64,000 nucleotides of DNA from Peribolospora baueri (GCA_029717555.1 JAMDHS010000067.1:52046-116045), one strand, 5' to 3'. Counted from the first letter of the stretch, positions 22,473 through 33,106 are shown. Numbers and translations: made by a program. Notes: generated from the sequence alone by a model not told the origin.

Positions 22473-23498
22473 ATGAGGACCAACGAGCGCACCGTCCTCG
22501 TCGGCCACAACCTCGTCCTCGTCCCGTACAGGTACGTGCACGCGCCCATCGTCTCAAGGCAGAAGGGAAAAAAGGAGAGAAAAGCGGGACAGCTGGACTG
22601 ATCCCCTCCTCCCTCGCCAGCAAAGACGGCAGCATGTGGAGAAATACAACGAGTGGATGCAGTCGCACGAGCTACAGACGCTCACCGCCAGCGAGCCCTT
22701 GACGCTCGAGGAGGAGTACGAGATGCAAGCCAGTTGGCATCGAGATGCCCACAGTCAGTTTTTTTCTTCGTACAGAACAGGACAAGTCCGCAGACAGCAG
22801 ACAGCCCTCCGGTCGAACGCTCGCTCACGCCCGTCTCTTCTCCCTCGCCCCTCCAGAGCTCACGTTCATCGTCTTCGCCCGCCTCGACCACCGCTCCCCC
22901 TCCAACGCTCCCCCAACGACGATCGAAGCAGCCCTCGAAGGGACGCAGATGGCCGGCGACGTCAACCTCTTCCTCCACCCTTCCTTCCGAGACGATGGCC
23001 AAGGAGAAGAGATGCCCGCCCTCGAGGCAGAGTGCGAGGTCATGATCGCAGGTCAGCCCGCCCGGTTCTAACTGCCTCTTCTCTCCCGTTCTAACCGCCT
23101 CGCCTCATCTTCTCTCACGTCCCTCAGAACCCCATTTCCGAAGAAAAGGCATCGCCCTCGCCGCCCTTCGACTCCTTCTCCAATACGTCACCGCCTCGCC
23201 CACGCCCGCGCCCCCGTCGTCGACAACAACCGCCGCGGCTGCCGACTCGCCGCTTCCCCTGCCGGTCGGCACACCCTTGCTGGCCAAAATCTCCCTCTCC
23301 AACACACCCTCTATATCCCTCTTCGAAAAACTAGGCTTCCAAAAACACACTGTCAGCCATGTTTTTGCTGAAGTTCAAATGCGATGGACTCCTCCATCAT
23401 CCGAAGGCTGGGACGACGGGTGGGGAGAAGAGTTGTGTGCTGTTGTCGATTGGCCTTTGGAGGAGGAGAAGGAGGCATCCATCATGTACAATAACTAA
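22473..23498 (+). CDS. N-acetyltransferase 9-like protein (GNAT family)
   Basis: Four exons (22473-22531, 22626-22753, 22857-23051, 23128-23498) give 250 aa. It begins [20 protein letters not shown] and continues [20 protein letters not shown] and [10 protein letters not shown], the hallmark of NAT9-type GNATs. [11 protein letters not shown] follows, then the acetyl-CoA loop region [18 protein letters not shown] and the C-terminal [15 protein letters not shown]. The family transfers acetyl from acetyl-CoA; animal NAT9 has been linked to tubulin and microtubule stability, but the fungal substrate is unknown. The exon 2 acceptor is AAAG/A, chosen because it keeps [14 protein letters not shown] in frame. 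A Thr/Ala/Pro-rich insert (about residues 165-185) is longer than in animal proteins. Confidence 0.9.
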
Positions 23499-23564
23499 TC
23501 ATCCATGACGACGACGGCATGAGACAGACACCATTCCTTTCGTTCCAGTCCAGTCCAATCTAGT

Positions 23565-24842
23565 CTAGTCTAAGTCCCCCTCCTCCTCCTCCTCGTCCCG
23601 CCAGTCCACCCGGCCTCGCGTCTTCATCCACCACCACTTCCTCCTCCCTTCGTCTCTCCCAATCCACCGGTTCCCCTTCACCTCCGCCCCTCGCTCGAAC
23701 AACTCCGTCAACACCCGAGCCACGTTCCGAGCGTCGTCTATCCCGCAGTGCTCTCGGCCTTCGAATGCGCCTAGGCCGAGTGAGTCGAGCAGACTTGCGA
23801 TTGAATAGTTCTCTGGAACGGCACATTCGTCGTCCGGTCGTCGTCGTCGTCGTCGTCGTGGCTCCGAAACGTAAGCCCGAAAGGCATTGCGAATGTCCAC
23901 CACCTCCCCACACGCCCATCTCGGCACCTCGACATCATTGATCCAGCACGCCTTAGCCACAAAGTCTCGCAGGTCCCAAGGTCCGTCCGTCACCCACACC
24001 GCTCGCCCGTTCAGCGAAGCCCGACTGAGCCTTTCTTTCCGGGTGTCCCGCGGCAAGAGACGGTGAGGGACGAGAAAAAAGTTTTGAAAGTCGAGAAGAA
24101 CTCGATCGAATGTCGGCGCTTCGTCCACATCCGCCTGTGATCCGCAGAGACAGAGACGGTGGGCCGGCGGGTCAAAAAAACAAATCGATAAATCACCCCG
24201 ACCTTCGTCACCCACCTGGGATATACCGGTCAACTCCTTGCAAAAGGACGATAACAAAGGCTTCCAGACAGGTCGCACAAACGTTCGATACTCGGCGACG
24301 ACGACGAGCATTTCCTTGTAGCCTCGCGCCTTCATTGTCTCCTCGTCCTCTTCCACGTCGTCCTCCTCCTCCTCATCCTCTTCCACGTCGTCATCGTCGT
24401 CGTCGTCCTCTTTCTCGCCCCCTTTATCTTCGTCCACGTCCCTGGCATCATCGGAGGAACACCCAGACGACCCATCTGTCCTCCCATTCTCACCGCCCGC
24501 CGCCTCCCTCACCCATTTCCTCCGGAGCAGCACGACAGGCCACTCGATGACCTCGTTCGGATAATCGAACCCCTTAGACCCTTTTACGCAAGTCGCCTCG
24601 ACGTCGAGCACCAGGAAACTGTCGTACCTCCTCCTCCCCTTTCTTTTCCTGTCCGAATGCTTTCCGTCCGAACGCTCCGACGAGACGCCGTCGTCATCGC
24701 CTTCCGTCACCCTCTTCGCCAGCGCCTTCCGAAGTCGCTTCTTCAGCTCTGGCTTGTGGCCCCTCGCCTCCAGGCCCAGTGCGGAGAGCTGCGCGCGCAG
24801 ACCCTCGACCGTTGTCTCCATGCCCATGCTTTCCCGCACCAT
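23565..24842 (-). CDS. ERI1-like 3'-5' exoribonuclease with SAP domain
   Basis: Two exons, 24842-24216 and 24134-23565, give 398 aa. An N-terminal SAP-type motif (GLRAQLSALGLEARGHKPEL) precedes a DEDDh exonuclease: Exo I FLVLDVEATC, then KELTGISQ/ADVDEAPTF, Exo II VTDGPWDLRDF and Exo III HCGIDDARNVARVL. ERI1 enzymes trim the 3' end of 5.8S rRNA and degrade histone mRNA or small RNAs; SAP plus DEDDh is the usual ERI1 architecture. The chosen start is the first ATG in frame (24842). An acidic insert of about 50 residues lies between Exo I and the KELTG motif. The intron (24215-24135, 81 nt) is in frame and stop-free. Confidence 0.88.
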   Translation of the reverse strand: MVRESMGMETTVEGLRAQLSALGLEARGHKPELKKRLRKALAKRVTEGDDDGVSSERSDGKHSDRKRKGRRRYDSFLVLDVEATCVKGSKGFDYPNEVIEWPVVLLRRKWVREAAGGENGRTDGSSGCSSDDARDVDEDKGGEKEDDDDDDDVEEDEEEEDDVEEDEETMKARGYKEMLVVVAEYRTFVRPVWKPLLSSFCKELTGISQVGDEGRGDLSICFFDPPAHRLCLCGSQADVDEAPTFDRVLLDFQNFFLVPHRLLPRDTRKERLSRASLNGRAVWVTDGPWDLRDFVAKACWINDVEVPRWACGEVVDIRNAFRAYVSEPRRRRRRRPDDECAVPENYSIASLLDSLGLGAFEGREHCGIDDARNVARVLTELFERGAEVKGNRWIGRDEGRRKWWWMKTRGRVDWRDEEEEEGDLD

Positions 24843-25283
24843 GTACCCACCCCTTTCTTCCGTGCCCACGCGTGCAGTGCAGGCCGGTTTGTCCCTGCGA
24901 CGGAGCTCTTGATGTCAGATGAAAGAGATAGTTGTCGGACCGAGATGGAGGCAAAAAGGGAAAAATAACTGGATAAAGGGCCGATGAGGGAACGCGAAAG
25001 AGACGACGACGACGACGACGATGATGACGACGTGGGATGTGAACGAGATGACGATGATCGACGGTCGGGCTGCAAGTCTCGCGTCGACGTCGATCAACTT
25101 TAACGGGAGGATGCGGTCGGAGTTGCTGGCGCACTTGCATAAATGCGAGCCGCTCCTCGAGCAAGGAAGGAGCTGCATCCGCTTGACATTCGACTTCAAC
25201 TTCACGCAGCGATAGTCACTTCAGACGACGACATTCCCGCCTTCATCCAGGATACCCACATAAGGGGCGGCCACGGAGGCAAG
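24843..25283. promoter_or_regulatory. Divergent promoter region, ERI1-like / DUF4211 genes
   Basis: A 441-bp spacer with a (GAC)n-type trinucleotide run (about 25003-25030). An ATG at 25143 is in frame with the downstream gene and could be its true start, adding 47 residues, so part of this spacer may be coding. Confidence 0.4.
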
Positions 25284-27070
25284 ATGGTGTCGAAACCGAG
25301 CTCGAAGGTTTTCGTCCAAGTCCCGCCGCTCCCGGACGATCACCCCGAAGCTTTGCGTCGCCGTCGCCGTCTCATGAGAGGAAAGCAGGTGAGGGCGCAC
25401 ATGGGGCTCGCCTGCCGGATTCGACTGAAGATGCACTTGGTCTGACGCTCCATATTGCTTCTCTTCTTACTATCCCAGCCATCGAACCCTTTTTCTGACG
25501 AGGACGAGGACGATGTCACACCTACAAGGCAGAAGAGCAAAGCGAAGGAGAAGGAAAAGGCGCCGACGCGTCAAACCGGCAGAATAAAGAAGAGGAAGGA
25601 GCGGGAAGAGGTGGGCGCTACGCAGACGAAGCCGGAAGGGAAGGAACGTCGACGGAAGCGTCAAGCAAGGCGTGTTCAACACAGCGACGAGGAAGAGGAC
25701 GACGAGATGTTCGACGTCGACTTGGATGGTACGTCCCGCTTCCTTTGCACTTGCCACAAAGGCCCAGGCCCCTCACTTCTCATCATGTTCGGACATTTTC
25801 TCTCAAATAGCCATCATCGACACTCGCCTTCGAAACAAATCACAGCCGTCCAAGTTCTCTCAACAGCTCGAGCGGCTCAAGCGGCGTCGCACGAAAGAAT
25901 ACCTCTTCGATGGGACCACCAGCGAACTGGAGGAGGCCGGTGAAGGCTCCGACAGCGGAGGCGGTGGTGACGACTCTTCGCCATCGCATAGCTCCATTGG
26001 AGACTTCCTCGCCGACGACCACGAGTCGGACAATGATAGGGACCGGATCGACCTCGAGCTGAAGACGATCACCGGCGGTCGCAAATACGAACGGGAGGAG
26101 CATTTCAACGTCTTCTGCCAGTACGAACTTTGGAAAATAGTAAGCCTTAGGCCTCCTCTCCGTTCGACCAACTAAACCCAATGGCTTGCTCATCATGCTC
26201 TCTATAGATCATTGGCCCGGACTTTGTTCGCAAGTGCAAGCTTTCCAAGGCAGACGAGCAGTACTTTTTGAACGCTCGCGACACGATCGAACGTCTCGTC
26301 TCCAGCACGCGCGACTCGAAAGGTGAGCTTCACCAACGCCGTGCGTGGAACGATGTGAGTCGAGTGGTACGAAGTCTGAGCGATCCTTCTTTTTTTTTGT
26401 CTCCGGACGACAGTGGCCTCGTCCATTTGGCGCCCAAGATTTCGAAGCGCGTTGGAGCGATACCCTGTCGTCAACGTCTCGTCACTTTTCTCGGACCAGT
26501 GCGTGAACGCCTGCGAAGCCTGCCACAACACGCGCGCAAAATCGGTCAAAAGCTTGTCGCTCGGCGGCTTCCAGTACTCCAAGGTGGACTTTATCGAGTT
26601 GATCGAAGGCGACGAAGGATTTGTGAAGGAGGATCTGCCAGAGTTTCTCACAGGACGGTTCTGCGCCAGTCGCGCCGAGTGAGTTTCCTTTCTTCCCTTC
26701 GGTACGTCCGGGAACGGTTCCGTTGACTTGTCTTTCCCTTTCGCCTCGATAGGGTCTTCCACACTCTCTATCATTGGGAGTACGACTTGTTGGAATCCAT
26801 TTGCCTCGAGAAGGAAAAGCTTGACACGCGTTCCATGAAGCGCCTTCGCGACTATGTGGATGACAACGGCGAGAAGGTAGTCGACCCAGATGAGGTGTGG
26901 AACGAGTTTAAGAGGAGGAACGTTCTCGCTCGCGTGAGTGGCATGTTTCGGTCTCTTTCAGCTCTGCCGCCGTCCGTACTCACTCACAGCCAGCCCGTGT
27001 TTCGCCCACCGAAATGCAGCTCTACCGCGGTTTTCGGTCCAAACTTGAAAGTGCCGACAAGCTTGATTGA
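25284..27070 (+). CDS. DUF4211 domain protein, possibly truncated by a late TGA
   Basis: Seven exons (25284-25388, 25479-25728, 25811-26139, 26208-26322, 26414-26678, 26753-26933, 27020-27070) join to 431 aa. The N-terminal third is basic and acidic (RRRKRQARR-type patches and EEEDDE), as in a nuclear protein. The C-terminal half matches the fungal DUF4211 domain: HFNVFCQYELWKIIIGPDFV, then SIWRPRFRSALERYPVVNV, CVNACEACHNTRAKSVKSLS and EVFHTLYHWEYDLL. The function of the domain is not established; the CxxC pair may bind a metal. The last codons read KLESADKLD then TGA (27068-27070), immediately followed by AG/GTGAGC, which looks like a splice donor; see findings. An upstream in-frame ATG at 25143 is an alternative start. 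Confidence 0.82.
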
Positions 27071-27231
27071 AGGTGAGCGAGCGGTCTTCCCTCCCGACGA
27101 GTAGACCCCTTCTCTCGCTCGCCAAGTCCGCGCATGCGTCTGGAATTTGTTTCGTCAGAAAGTACCACCAGGACCGTTGGTCGAGGGGTATTTGATTCCA
27201 TTATTCCTACCTATACCTACCTATATGTACT

Positions 27232-28634
27232 CTATGCTTCCGCCACATTCTCCTGTTCCCACGTCTCCCAGCCTGGCACTTTGTACCCTACCCAAACATC
27301 CAACCAGCTCTCTTTCATAAAGCTGAAAAGGATCTTCATCGGATCCGTTCTCGCCGCTCGGCTTCGAGCGTACTCGGCCAAAACTTGACGTGGCTGTTGA
27401 GCGTTCGGCCCGCCCGAAGCGTCTCCACCTCGTTTGAGTTCGTCGATGAGCGGCCGGAGCAAGTGAGCCAAATAGGCCGCGTCCTCGAGCGCTAAGGCGG
27501 CTCCTTGGCCTGTATGAGGAGGCGGCTGTGAGAGAGAGAGAGAGGGTTAAAGGGGCAGGAAAGGGGACGTGTGAATGCAAGGCCGATAAGGTCCACGTTG
27601 GCGTGGGCGTTCCCGCCTCACCATGTGCGGCGTCGCTGAGGAGGACGATTCGATCGCTATGCCACGCTGTGAGATGCTGGATAGAGTACTCGGGCCACAC
27701 GATAGATAGCTCACTTGTCCTTGCCCTTGCCGCTTGCACTACCTCAGCGACCGGCGACACCCTGACGGAAACGAAGGACGGTGGGGCTGCTCAAGGTGAG
27801 AGAGGGCTAGCTAGCTGGCTTCGAGCGGGTATCGAAAGGAGTGAACGTTGGACGCATCAGCTGCCAAAGCGTCGCTCGATCTCTTTCAAGATGTCGTCGC
27901 GTGGGATGTTCCATTCACCCTTGGCCCTCTCAGGGAATTGGTGTGTCACCCACCTGTGTGCACGGACCGCGGGTGGTCAACGGTCTCGAACTGTTAACTG
28001 TTCTCCCAACGATGGCCAAACCGACTCACCAAACAAAGCGCTCCCCCGTCCGGTAACGAAGCGGAACGGACCAGCGTTTGCAAAGGCCTCAGCTACGGCT
28101 GGGACGTCGTTGATGGCCAATAGACCGCCGACGCTGATCAAGGCTTCGTATTCCGCCTTTGGGTCGGGGATGCGTTTGTGCTCAGCGATGCTGATGATGA
28201 CGAGGTCCGATGTCAGGGAGGGCGTCGATAACGACGTCCTGGACTCCGACAGGCGAGGGGAGTTTACCTCGGTCGAACCTTGCTCCAGACTCCATCCGCC
28301 CCGCCCAACGAGGTCTGCCTCTTCTTCTTCTTCTTCTTCTTCTTCCTTCCTCCTCCTTTCCACCGTCGTCGGCCCTGCCACTGAACTTGAACTTGACCTT
28401 GACAGCGTTCTGCGCTTCCATGACGCCGTGCACTTTTGCGCCCCAGCGAACGGTCGCCCCTCGGCGCTCGGCTTCGTCCAAGAGGACTTCAAAAAGGGCC
28501 CGCCGGACGACCATGACGGTCAGCTGCTGCCCGTAACGGTCCTTGGAGCCCTGCTTGACGCGGCCGATGAAGAAGCCGGTGGAGTCGTACGTGACTAGCT
28601 CCTCGGCTAAGAAGGCGGCGCGCGATCTGAACAA
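27232..28634 (-). pseudogene. FAD-dependent monooxygenase, body and C-terminus without its N-terminal Rossmann segment
   Basis: The intact family (salicylate/kynurenine-3-hydroxylase type) hydroxylates aromatic substrates with FAD and NAD(P)H. Reading down from 28634: FRSRAAFLAEELVTYDSTGF, QLTVMVVRRALFEVLLDEAE, VRWGAKVHGV, then a GAA-repeat-rich stretch, GADGVWSKVR, WVTHQFPERAKGEWN, EIERRFG, VWPEYSIQHLTAWHSDRIVL, LSDAAH (second FAD motif), TGQGAALALEDAAYLAHLLR and a C-terminal helix ending VAEA-TAG at 27232. Decay signs: ADLV and GADG lie in different frames around 28300-28320; ERRFG is followed by CTGATG where a GT donor is expected; and the exon after LSDAAH is one base out of frame. The first 75-80 residues, including GxGxxG, are missing from this strand and lie inverted at 28634-28962. 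Confidence 0.75.
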
Positions 28635-28962
28635 TGAAGGTCATTGTCGTCGGCGCCGGCATCGGCGGTGTGTACACGATTTTCCTCGCTCTCGTCCCGT
28701 CTCACTCGCGTGCTGATGATCCCCTGCTTCTCTTTGGACACTCCGCATCGCATCGCATCGCATCGCATCGTAAAAGAGCGCCGCCGCCATCTTCCTGCGC
28801 CGTCTCGGCTGCCAAGTGACCATCCTCGAGGCCCGTCCTTCTCGCGACAGCGCGCTCAGCGGCGTACCGCTGGCGCTCGCGTCCAACGGCATGAACGTGC
28901 TCGCGTCCCTCGGTCTCGGTCTGGCGGACACGCTGCTCGAGCGAAAAGCGGATGCGGCATGA
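28634..28962 (+). pseudogene. FAD-dependent monooxygenase, N-terminal Rossmann segment on the opposite strand
   Basis: ATG 28634 opens MKVIVVGAGIGG, the dinucleotide-binding GxGxxG. An intron (donor GTGTAC, acceptor AAAAG/AGC) contains a (TCGCA)n pentanucleotide run near 28746-28770. The second exon reads AAIFLRRLGCQVTILEARPS, SGVPLALASNGMNVLASLGL and GLADTLLERKAD before TGA at 28960-28962. This is exactly the part absent from the minus-strand monooxygenase that starts at the same point. After about 28962 homology to the family stops and Helitron-derived sequence begins. As it stands it could encode at most about 90 residues. Confidence 0.75.
28746..28770. repeat. (TCGCA)n pentanucleotide repeat
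   Basis: About five tandem units inside the intron of the inverted monooxygenase 5' segment. Confidence 0.85.
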
Positions 28963-28984
28963 TCAGCTGCCGACATGGTCAGCG

Positions 28985-29350
28985 TAGAGACGCCTCCTGC
29001 GGAAAGCCACCTCGCGAATTCGCGGCTCCGGGGGTCTCGATCTGCGGTCAATCGCATGTTGCGTCGCAGTATATGTAGGTGCAGGTGCGGCCAGACGTCA
29101 GCATACTGCAGGGTGGCAGATACGATCGCAGGACGGTCCCCGCGGGGCACCACCGGTAGGGTCTGCTGGGAATCGCCCCCCACAGCACGATGAGGATGCC
29201 GCCGAACGGCATATCTCCGCCAGGGAGGTGCTCCCGAATATCTCGCAGGGTGCGGTCGACCGCGTTAAACACCAAGCGGCTGGACATGGGCGCCTGTCCC
29301 AGATGATGAGATCGGCGGCGCAGAGCAGCTCGCTCAGTTGACTATTAGGT
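28985..29350 (-). mobile_element. Helitron (Pif1-like helicase) relic
   Basis: Three consecutive minus-strand frames carry successive parts of a Helitron Pif1-family helicase. First LSELLCAADLIIWD (Walker B side, about 29345-29300), then MSSRLVFNAVDRTLRDIREH and MPFGGILIVL (about 29287-29180), then QTLPVVPRGDRPAIVSATL, DVWPHLHLHILRRNMRLT and SREFARWLSAGG (about 29170-28990). The order matches the region between helicase motifs II and III and beyond (usual consensus LGGDFRQ). At least two frameshifts separate the pieces. The Walker A end, the Rep/HUH nuclease and element termini are not recognisable, so this is a short dead remnant. Confidence 0.82.
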
Positions 29351-30182
29351 GCCCTTCGGCAACAGGCGAAAGTGAAGAAAACGAAACCAAAAATGTGAAA
29401 ACGCCGATACCTCAAAAATGCGTACGTCCGGCTGCACTTTGAAAACGTGGATTTTCAAAAACCCGTGTTTTTTTTCTCCCAGCCAAAATCAGCCAACAGA
29501 AAACTGACCCCCCAGGCTGCTGTTTTCCCAGAAAGGCGCAGTTTTTGCTGCGGACCTGATCTCATCCGCTTGACGCGTCGCGAAGTTTGTATGTGATCTA
29601 AAGACTACGGATATAAGGGGACCTAGTTAAAACACGGATTTTCATGGGCGTCGTTCGAGAATACGAAATCCACCCTTTTCAATATCACAGCTTTTGTATG
29701 AAACTGCAGTTCTACAAAAACGCGGGTTTTTAGGCGGCTCCCAGTTGCCGAACGCGCCTTTATTATAGATCGAGCGCGGCCGCGTCTGCCCGTCCGGTGT
29801 TGTTGAGACTGCGGTATCGAACCTCTTAAAAAAAAAAAAGGGGTGGACCTGCGCGCACGCGTGCAGGGGGCACACTGGTAGATAAATAGAGAGATGGATA
29901 GATAAGATGTGTAGGCGACGCGAGGTTCCATACTTCCACGCCGGTTCACGTGGCCCCACCACCACCACACGGGGGCGACATTCGACGAGCATTGCAAATA
30001 GAAGCCGAAAGGAAGTGGGCGCGACGACAGACTCGAGACTCAGGCACGATCCATCGCTCCCTCACGTTTGCAGGACGGACAGCGTAAGTACGCGTACACG
30101 TAGGTAGGACATGAACAAGAACAGGACAGGAAACGAAAAAGGTGGCCCGAACCCGCATGCGATGGATGGATGGTCACCCTTA
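29351..30182. other. AT-rich region without a recognisable gene
   Basis: Base composition drops in GC compared with neighbouring coding DNA. It contains T and A tracts (T8 near 29468-29475, A11 near 29828-29838), two loosely similar ACGTGGATTTTCA/ACACGGATTTTCA stretches (about 29445 and 29632) and GATA-type repeats near 29880-29905. It is probably non-coding Helitron or other transposon debris plus the 3' flank of the beta-adaptin gene. Confidence 0.45.
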
Positions 30183-33106
30183 CTACGACAGCAGATCCCC
30201 GTCCAGACCCGCAGCGCTGACTCCAGCCGGAGCGGGCGCGTCGGCCGCGTAGCCCTGGTCGAAGATGCCGAGCTGAGCGTAAGGGTTGTCGGAAGAGTCG
30301 TCCAAGGCCCCCCCACCGGGCGACGGCGGCGGGGGGACGGCACTGGCGCCGGTGACAGAGGTGCTAGCGAACGCGACGGGAGCGATGCCCGAATGCGCCG
30401 GGCTCGGCGGACCCCTGGCGTCTTCGCCATCCTGAGCAACGGCCACAGGCGCCGTCTCGTCTCCGCCGTCGACATGCATGCCCATCGCCGGAGAAGTCGA
30501 CGGAAGAGGGACGGAAGCGGGCGGGGTGGCTGTGGAGCGCGGAGGTGGCGTACCGACGGCGGAAGGTATCGTCGCTCCTGCCGCTGGGGGGATGGCGGCG
30601 GGTGGACCGAGGGCGGGTGGACCGAGGGCGGGTGGAGGTCGGGGGATGGGCTTGCTGTGAATATGCGCGGACGCGTGTCGTCTTGCGGAAGGGTCGAGAG
30701 CCGGGGCTGAGAAAGTGGGGCAAAAACGACGCTGATTGAGTCGGGGGCGTACGCGCTCGCTCAAAACACGCGCACGGAACACGCGAACGGGGCGGCCGAC
30801 TCACAATCCGGTAAGAAACGTGGCTTGGCGCCACGAATAAAGGTCTGTGGCTGACGGTGGAAAATGGAGCTCAAGGTGCCAGCGTGGAGGAGGAGCTGGT
30901 CGAGCAAGGCCCTGTCCATGCGATCCGTCTCTGTACTAATGCCCGGCTTCTCCGCGAGGACAACGTCTCTGGCCGCCACCGGGTCCGCCGATAGCATTCG
31001 CCAGTACATGATGCCCCGGTCGCGGAGGTCTGGGTTCTCCACCTCTTCCGTCGCCCACTTGAGCACCTTGGGAACCAGATCTTGTCCGGCGGTCGGGCGC
31101 ATGATGAAGAGTTTGACGGTGGCGGTGAGCAAGGAGAGTTGGACCTAAATGAACAACAACAAAAAAGACAAGTGAGATCACGATTCGCATCGGCTGAGCG
31201 TGCCGGCGAGTGAACGGAGTGCGAGCGATTCGGAAAGCTCCCTCACCTCTACCGGCTCCTCCAAGAAAGACTCAAGAAAGTCCTCCAACAGCTGCTCGCT
31301 GTTCTCGATCCGGTCCGCATACTGTCCGATGATCCAGATCATGGAGGCCTTGGCCTCGGGCTCGTCAAGGACGTCCAAGTTTTCGCACAGGGTCCCGATG
31401 ATGCCCTCGTACTGGTTGGGATACTTGCGGAAGATATCCTTGATGACGACGACGGCTTCTTGGACGACATAGTTGACCTTTGTGTGGATCAGTGAGAGTA
31501 GGACGCTGATGCATCGGTCTGCCGCCGATTCGATCTTGATCGCTAGACGGCCGATGGAGCGAACGGCCTTGCGCACGAAATCGACATCGACTTCCGAGGC
31601 ATATCTGTCGATTCCATATAGGCATGTAAGCATCACCATCACCGCGCTCACCTCTTCCGCTTGAGGTAAGAAAAGAAAAAGCAACTCACTCTCGCAGCTC
31701 AGCCAACACCTGCTCCACGTTCCTCTCGCTTGCCAACCGATACATGATCTCGAGCTTGGCGAGTTTAACGTAGATCGGGTCGTTGTACTTGCAGAAAAAA
31801 ACCTTGACCTCGTTCTGGAGCACTACCGGCCGTCGCTGGATGACGAGGAGGATGTTGCGAAGGGCGACGTATTGGACTTCTGGGCCGGACGAAAGGAGGG
31901 TGACTGTGACGAAGAAACGAAAGGGACAAAAAATAGTCAGACGGCGCGTGTGACATCGCGCTTTCGACCCGACTCACCCAACGGCGGGCTCAACTTTCGA
32001 CAGAGCGAATCGACAGTGGGCTTGTGAGAGATGTAGTTGACCAAGTAGAGGATGACCTTGACGCTGGTGAGCACGACGGCCGAGTTGGCGTGCTGGAGAC
32101 GGACGACGATACGCTCGGCCAAGATGGAGGCGTCGGCGGATTCTTGAGGGACGTAGAACATTAGGGCCTCGAGGATGTATGCTTGACCCCATCTGCGCGG
32201 TGGTGGTGAACAGAGGGGTGAGAGTGAGCGCAAAAGCGGGCGTCTTCGGGTACGACACGACGGTCGACTCACTCGGAACACTCGTTGAGCGCGCTCACGA
32301 GCTTGCTAGCGATCGTCAGGTTGAGCTTGAGCTGGATGTTATCACTCCTCTCGCTAACCTCGGTCAGCGCGGCCACGGCGTTGGCCACGACGGTGGGGTT
32401 GCTATCGGCGAGCAAGTCACGCAACATGGAGATGTAGCCCTCTCGGTCGACGGTCCTGCGGTCGTGCATGTATAGCTTGGCCACGCAGATTGCCGCCGTC
32501 TTTCGCACGTATGGATCGGTGTCCTTGAGGGAGTGGCGAAGAGGGTCGAGGAGGGCGCTCGTGACGGCGGGGACGTGAATGTAGGACATGGTGCGTATGG
32601 CGAGTGCTCGAATGAGCGGGTTTCTGTCATGACAGTCCTAGAGGCGAGGGGATAACGGAAGGGTGTCAGCGAGGGAGCGATGACACTGCACTGCAGCCCT
32701 GCGTGGCACTGCATCGCATGGACATGATTCGGTGAGTAGCCTCACAGAAAGGAAACCGGGAATGGCGTGTAGGAGCAGGTCAGGCTTTGCGCGACCATAG
32801 TTGACGAGATAGAGATCTGTTGAGCGGCCGGAGACGAGGCGAGCGGTGAGTGACGGCGGTGGGCGCGGACAAGAACCGGCACTCACAAACCATCTTCTTG
32901 ATCTCCAACACCTGTATGTTCATGCAGGCCACGACGTCTCCGAAGAGGGCGCTCATGTCATTGCCCATCGTCGCGTTGGCGATGATCTTCTTGAGCACCG
33001 TCTTCTTGCGCGTCCATCCCTTGTCCTTCTTGTCATCCTGCAGCTCCGAACGCAGCTCCTGGACCTTGCCGCGCTGGAAGAACTTTGCGTCCGAGCCGGC
33101 GGACAT
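30183..33106 (-). CDS. AP-1 complex beta subunit (beta-adaptin)
   Basis: Large subunit of the clathrin adaptor AP-1, acting in TGN-endosome vesicle sorting. ATG 33106 opens [20 protein letters not shown], followed by [20 protein letters not shown]. Successive exons give the HEAT/armadillo trunk: [89 protein letters not shown]-type blocks, [39 protein letters not shown] and [20 protein letters not shown]. The C-terminal 180 residues are Pro/Ala-rich with a clathrin-box-like hinge ([10 protein letters not shown]) and a short ALGPP duplication. No ear domain follows, as is common for fungal AP-1 beta. About nine exons. Stop TAG at 30183. The choice of AP-1 rather than AP-2 rests on overall look only. 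Confidence 0.9.

Noticed and set aside
30111-30710. 199-codon plus-strand frame antisense to the AP-1 beta C-terminus
   Set aside because: Gly/Arg-rich mirror of the Pro/Ala-rich beta-adaptin tail.
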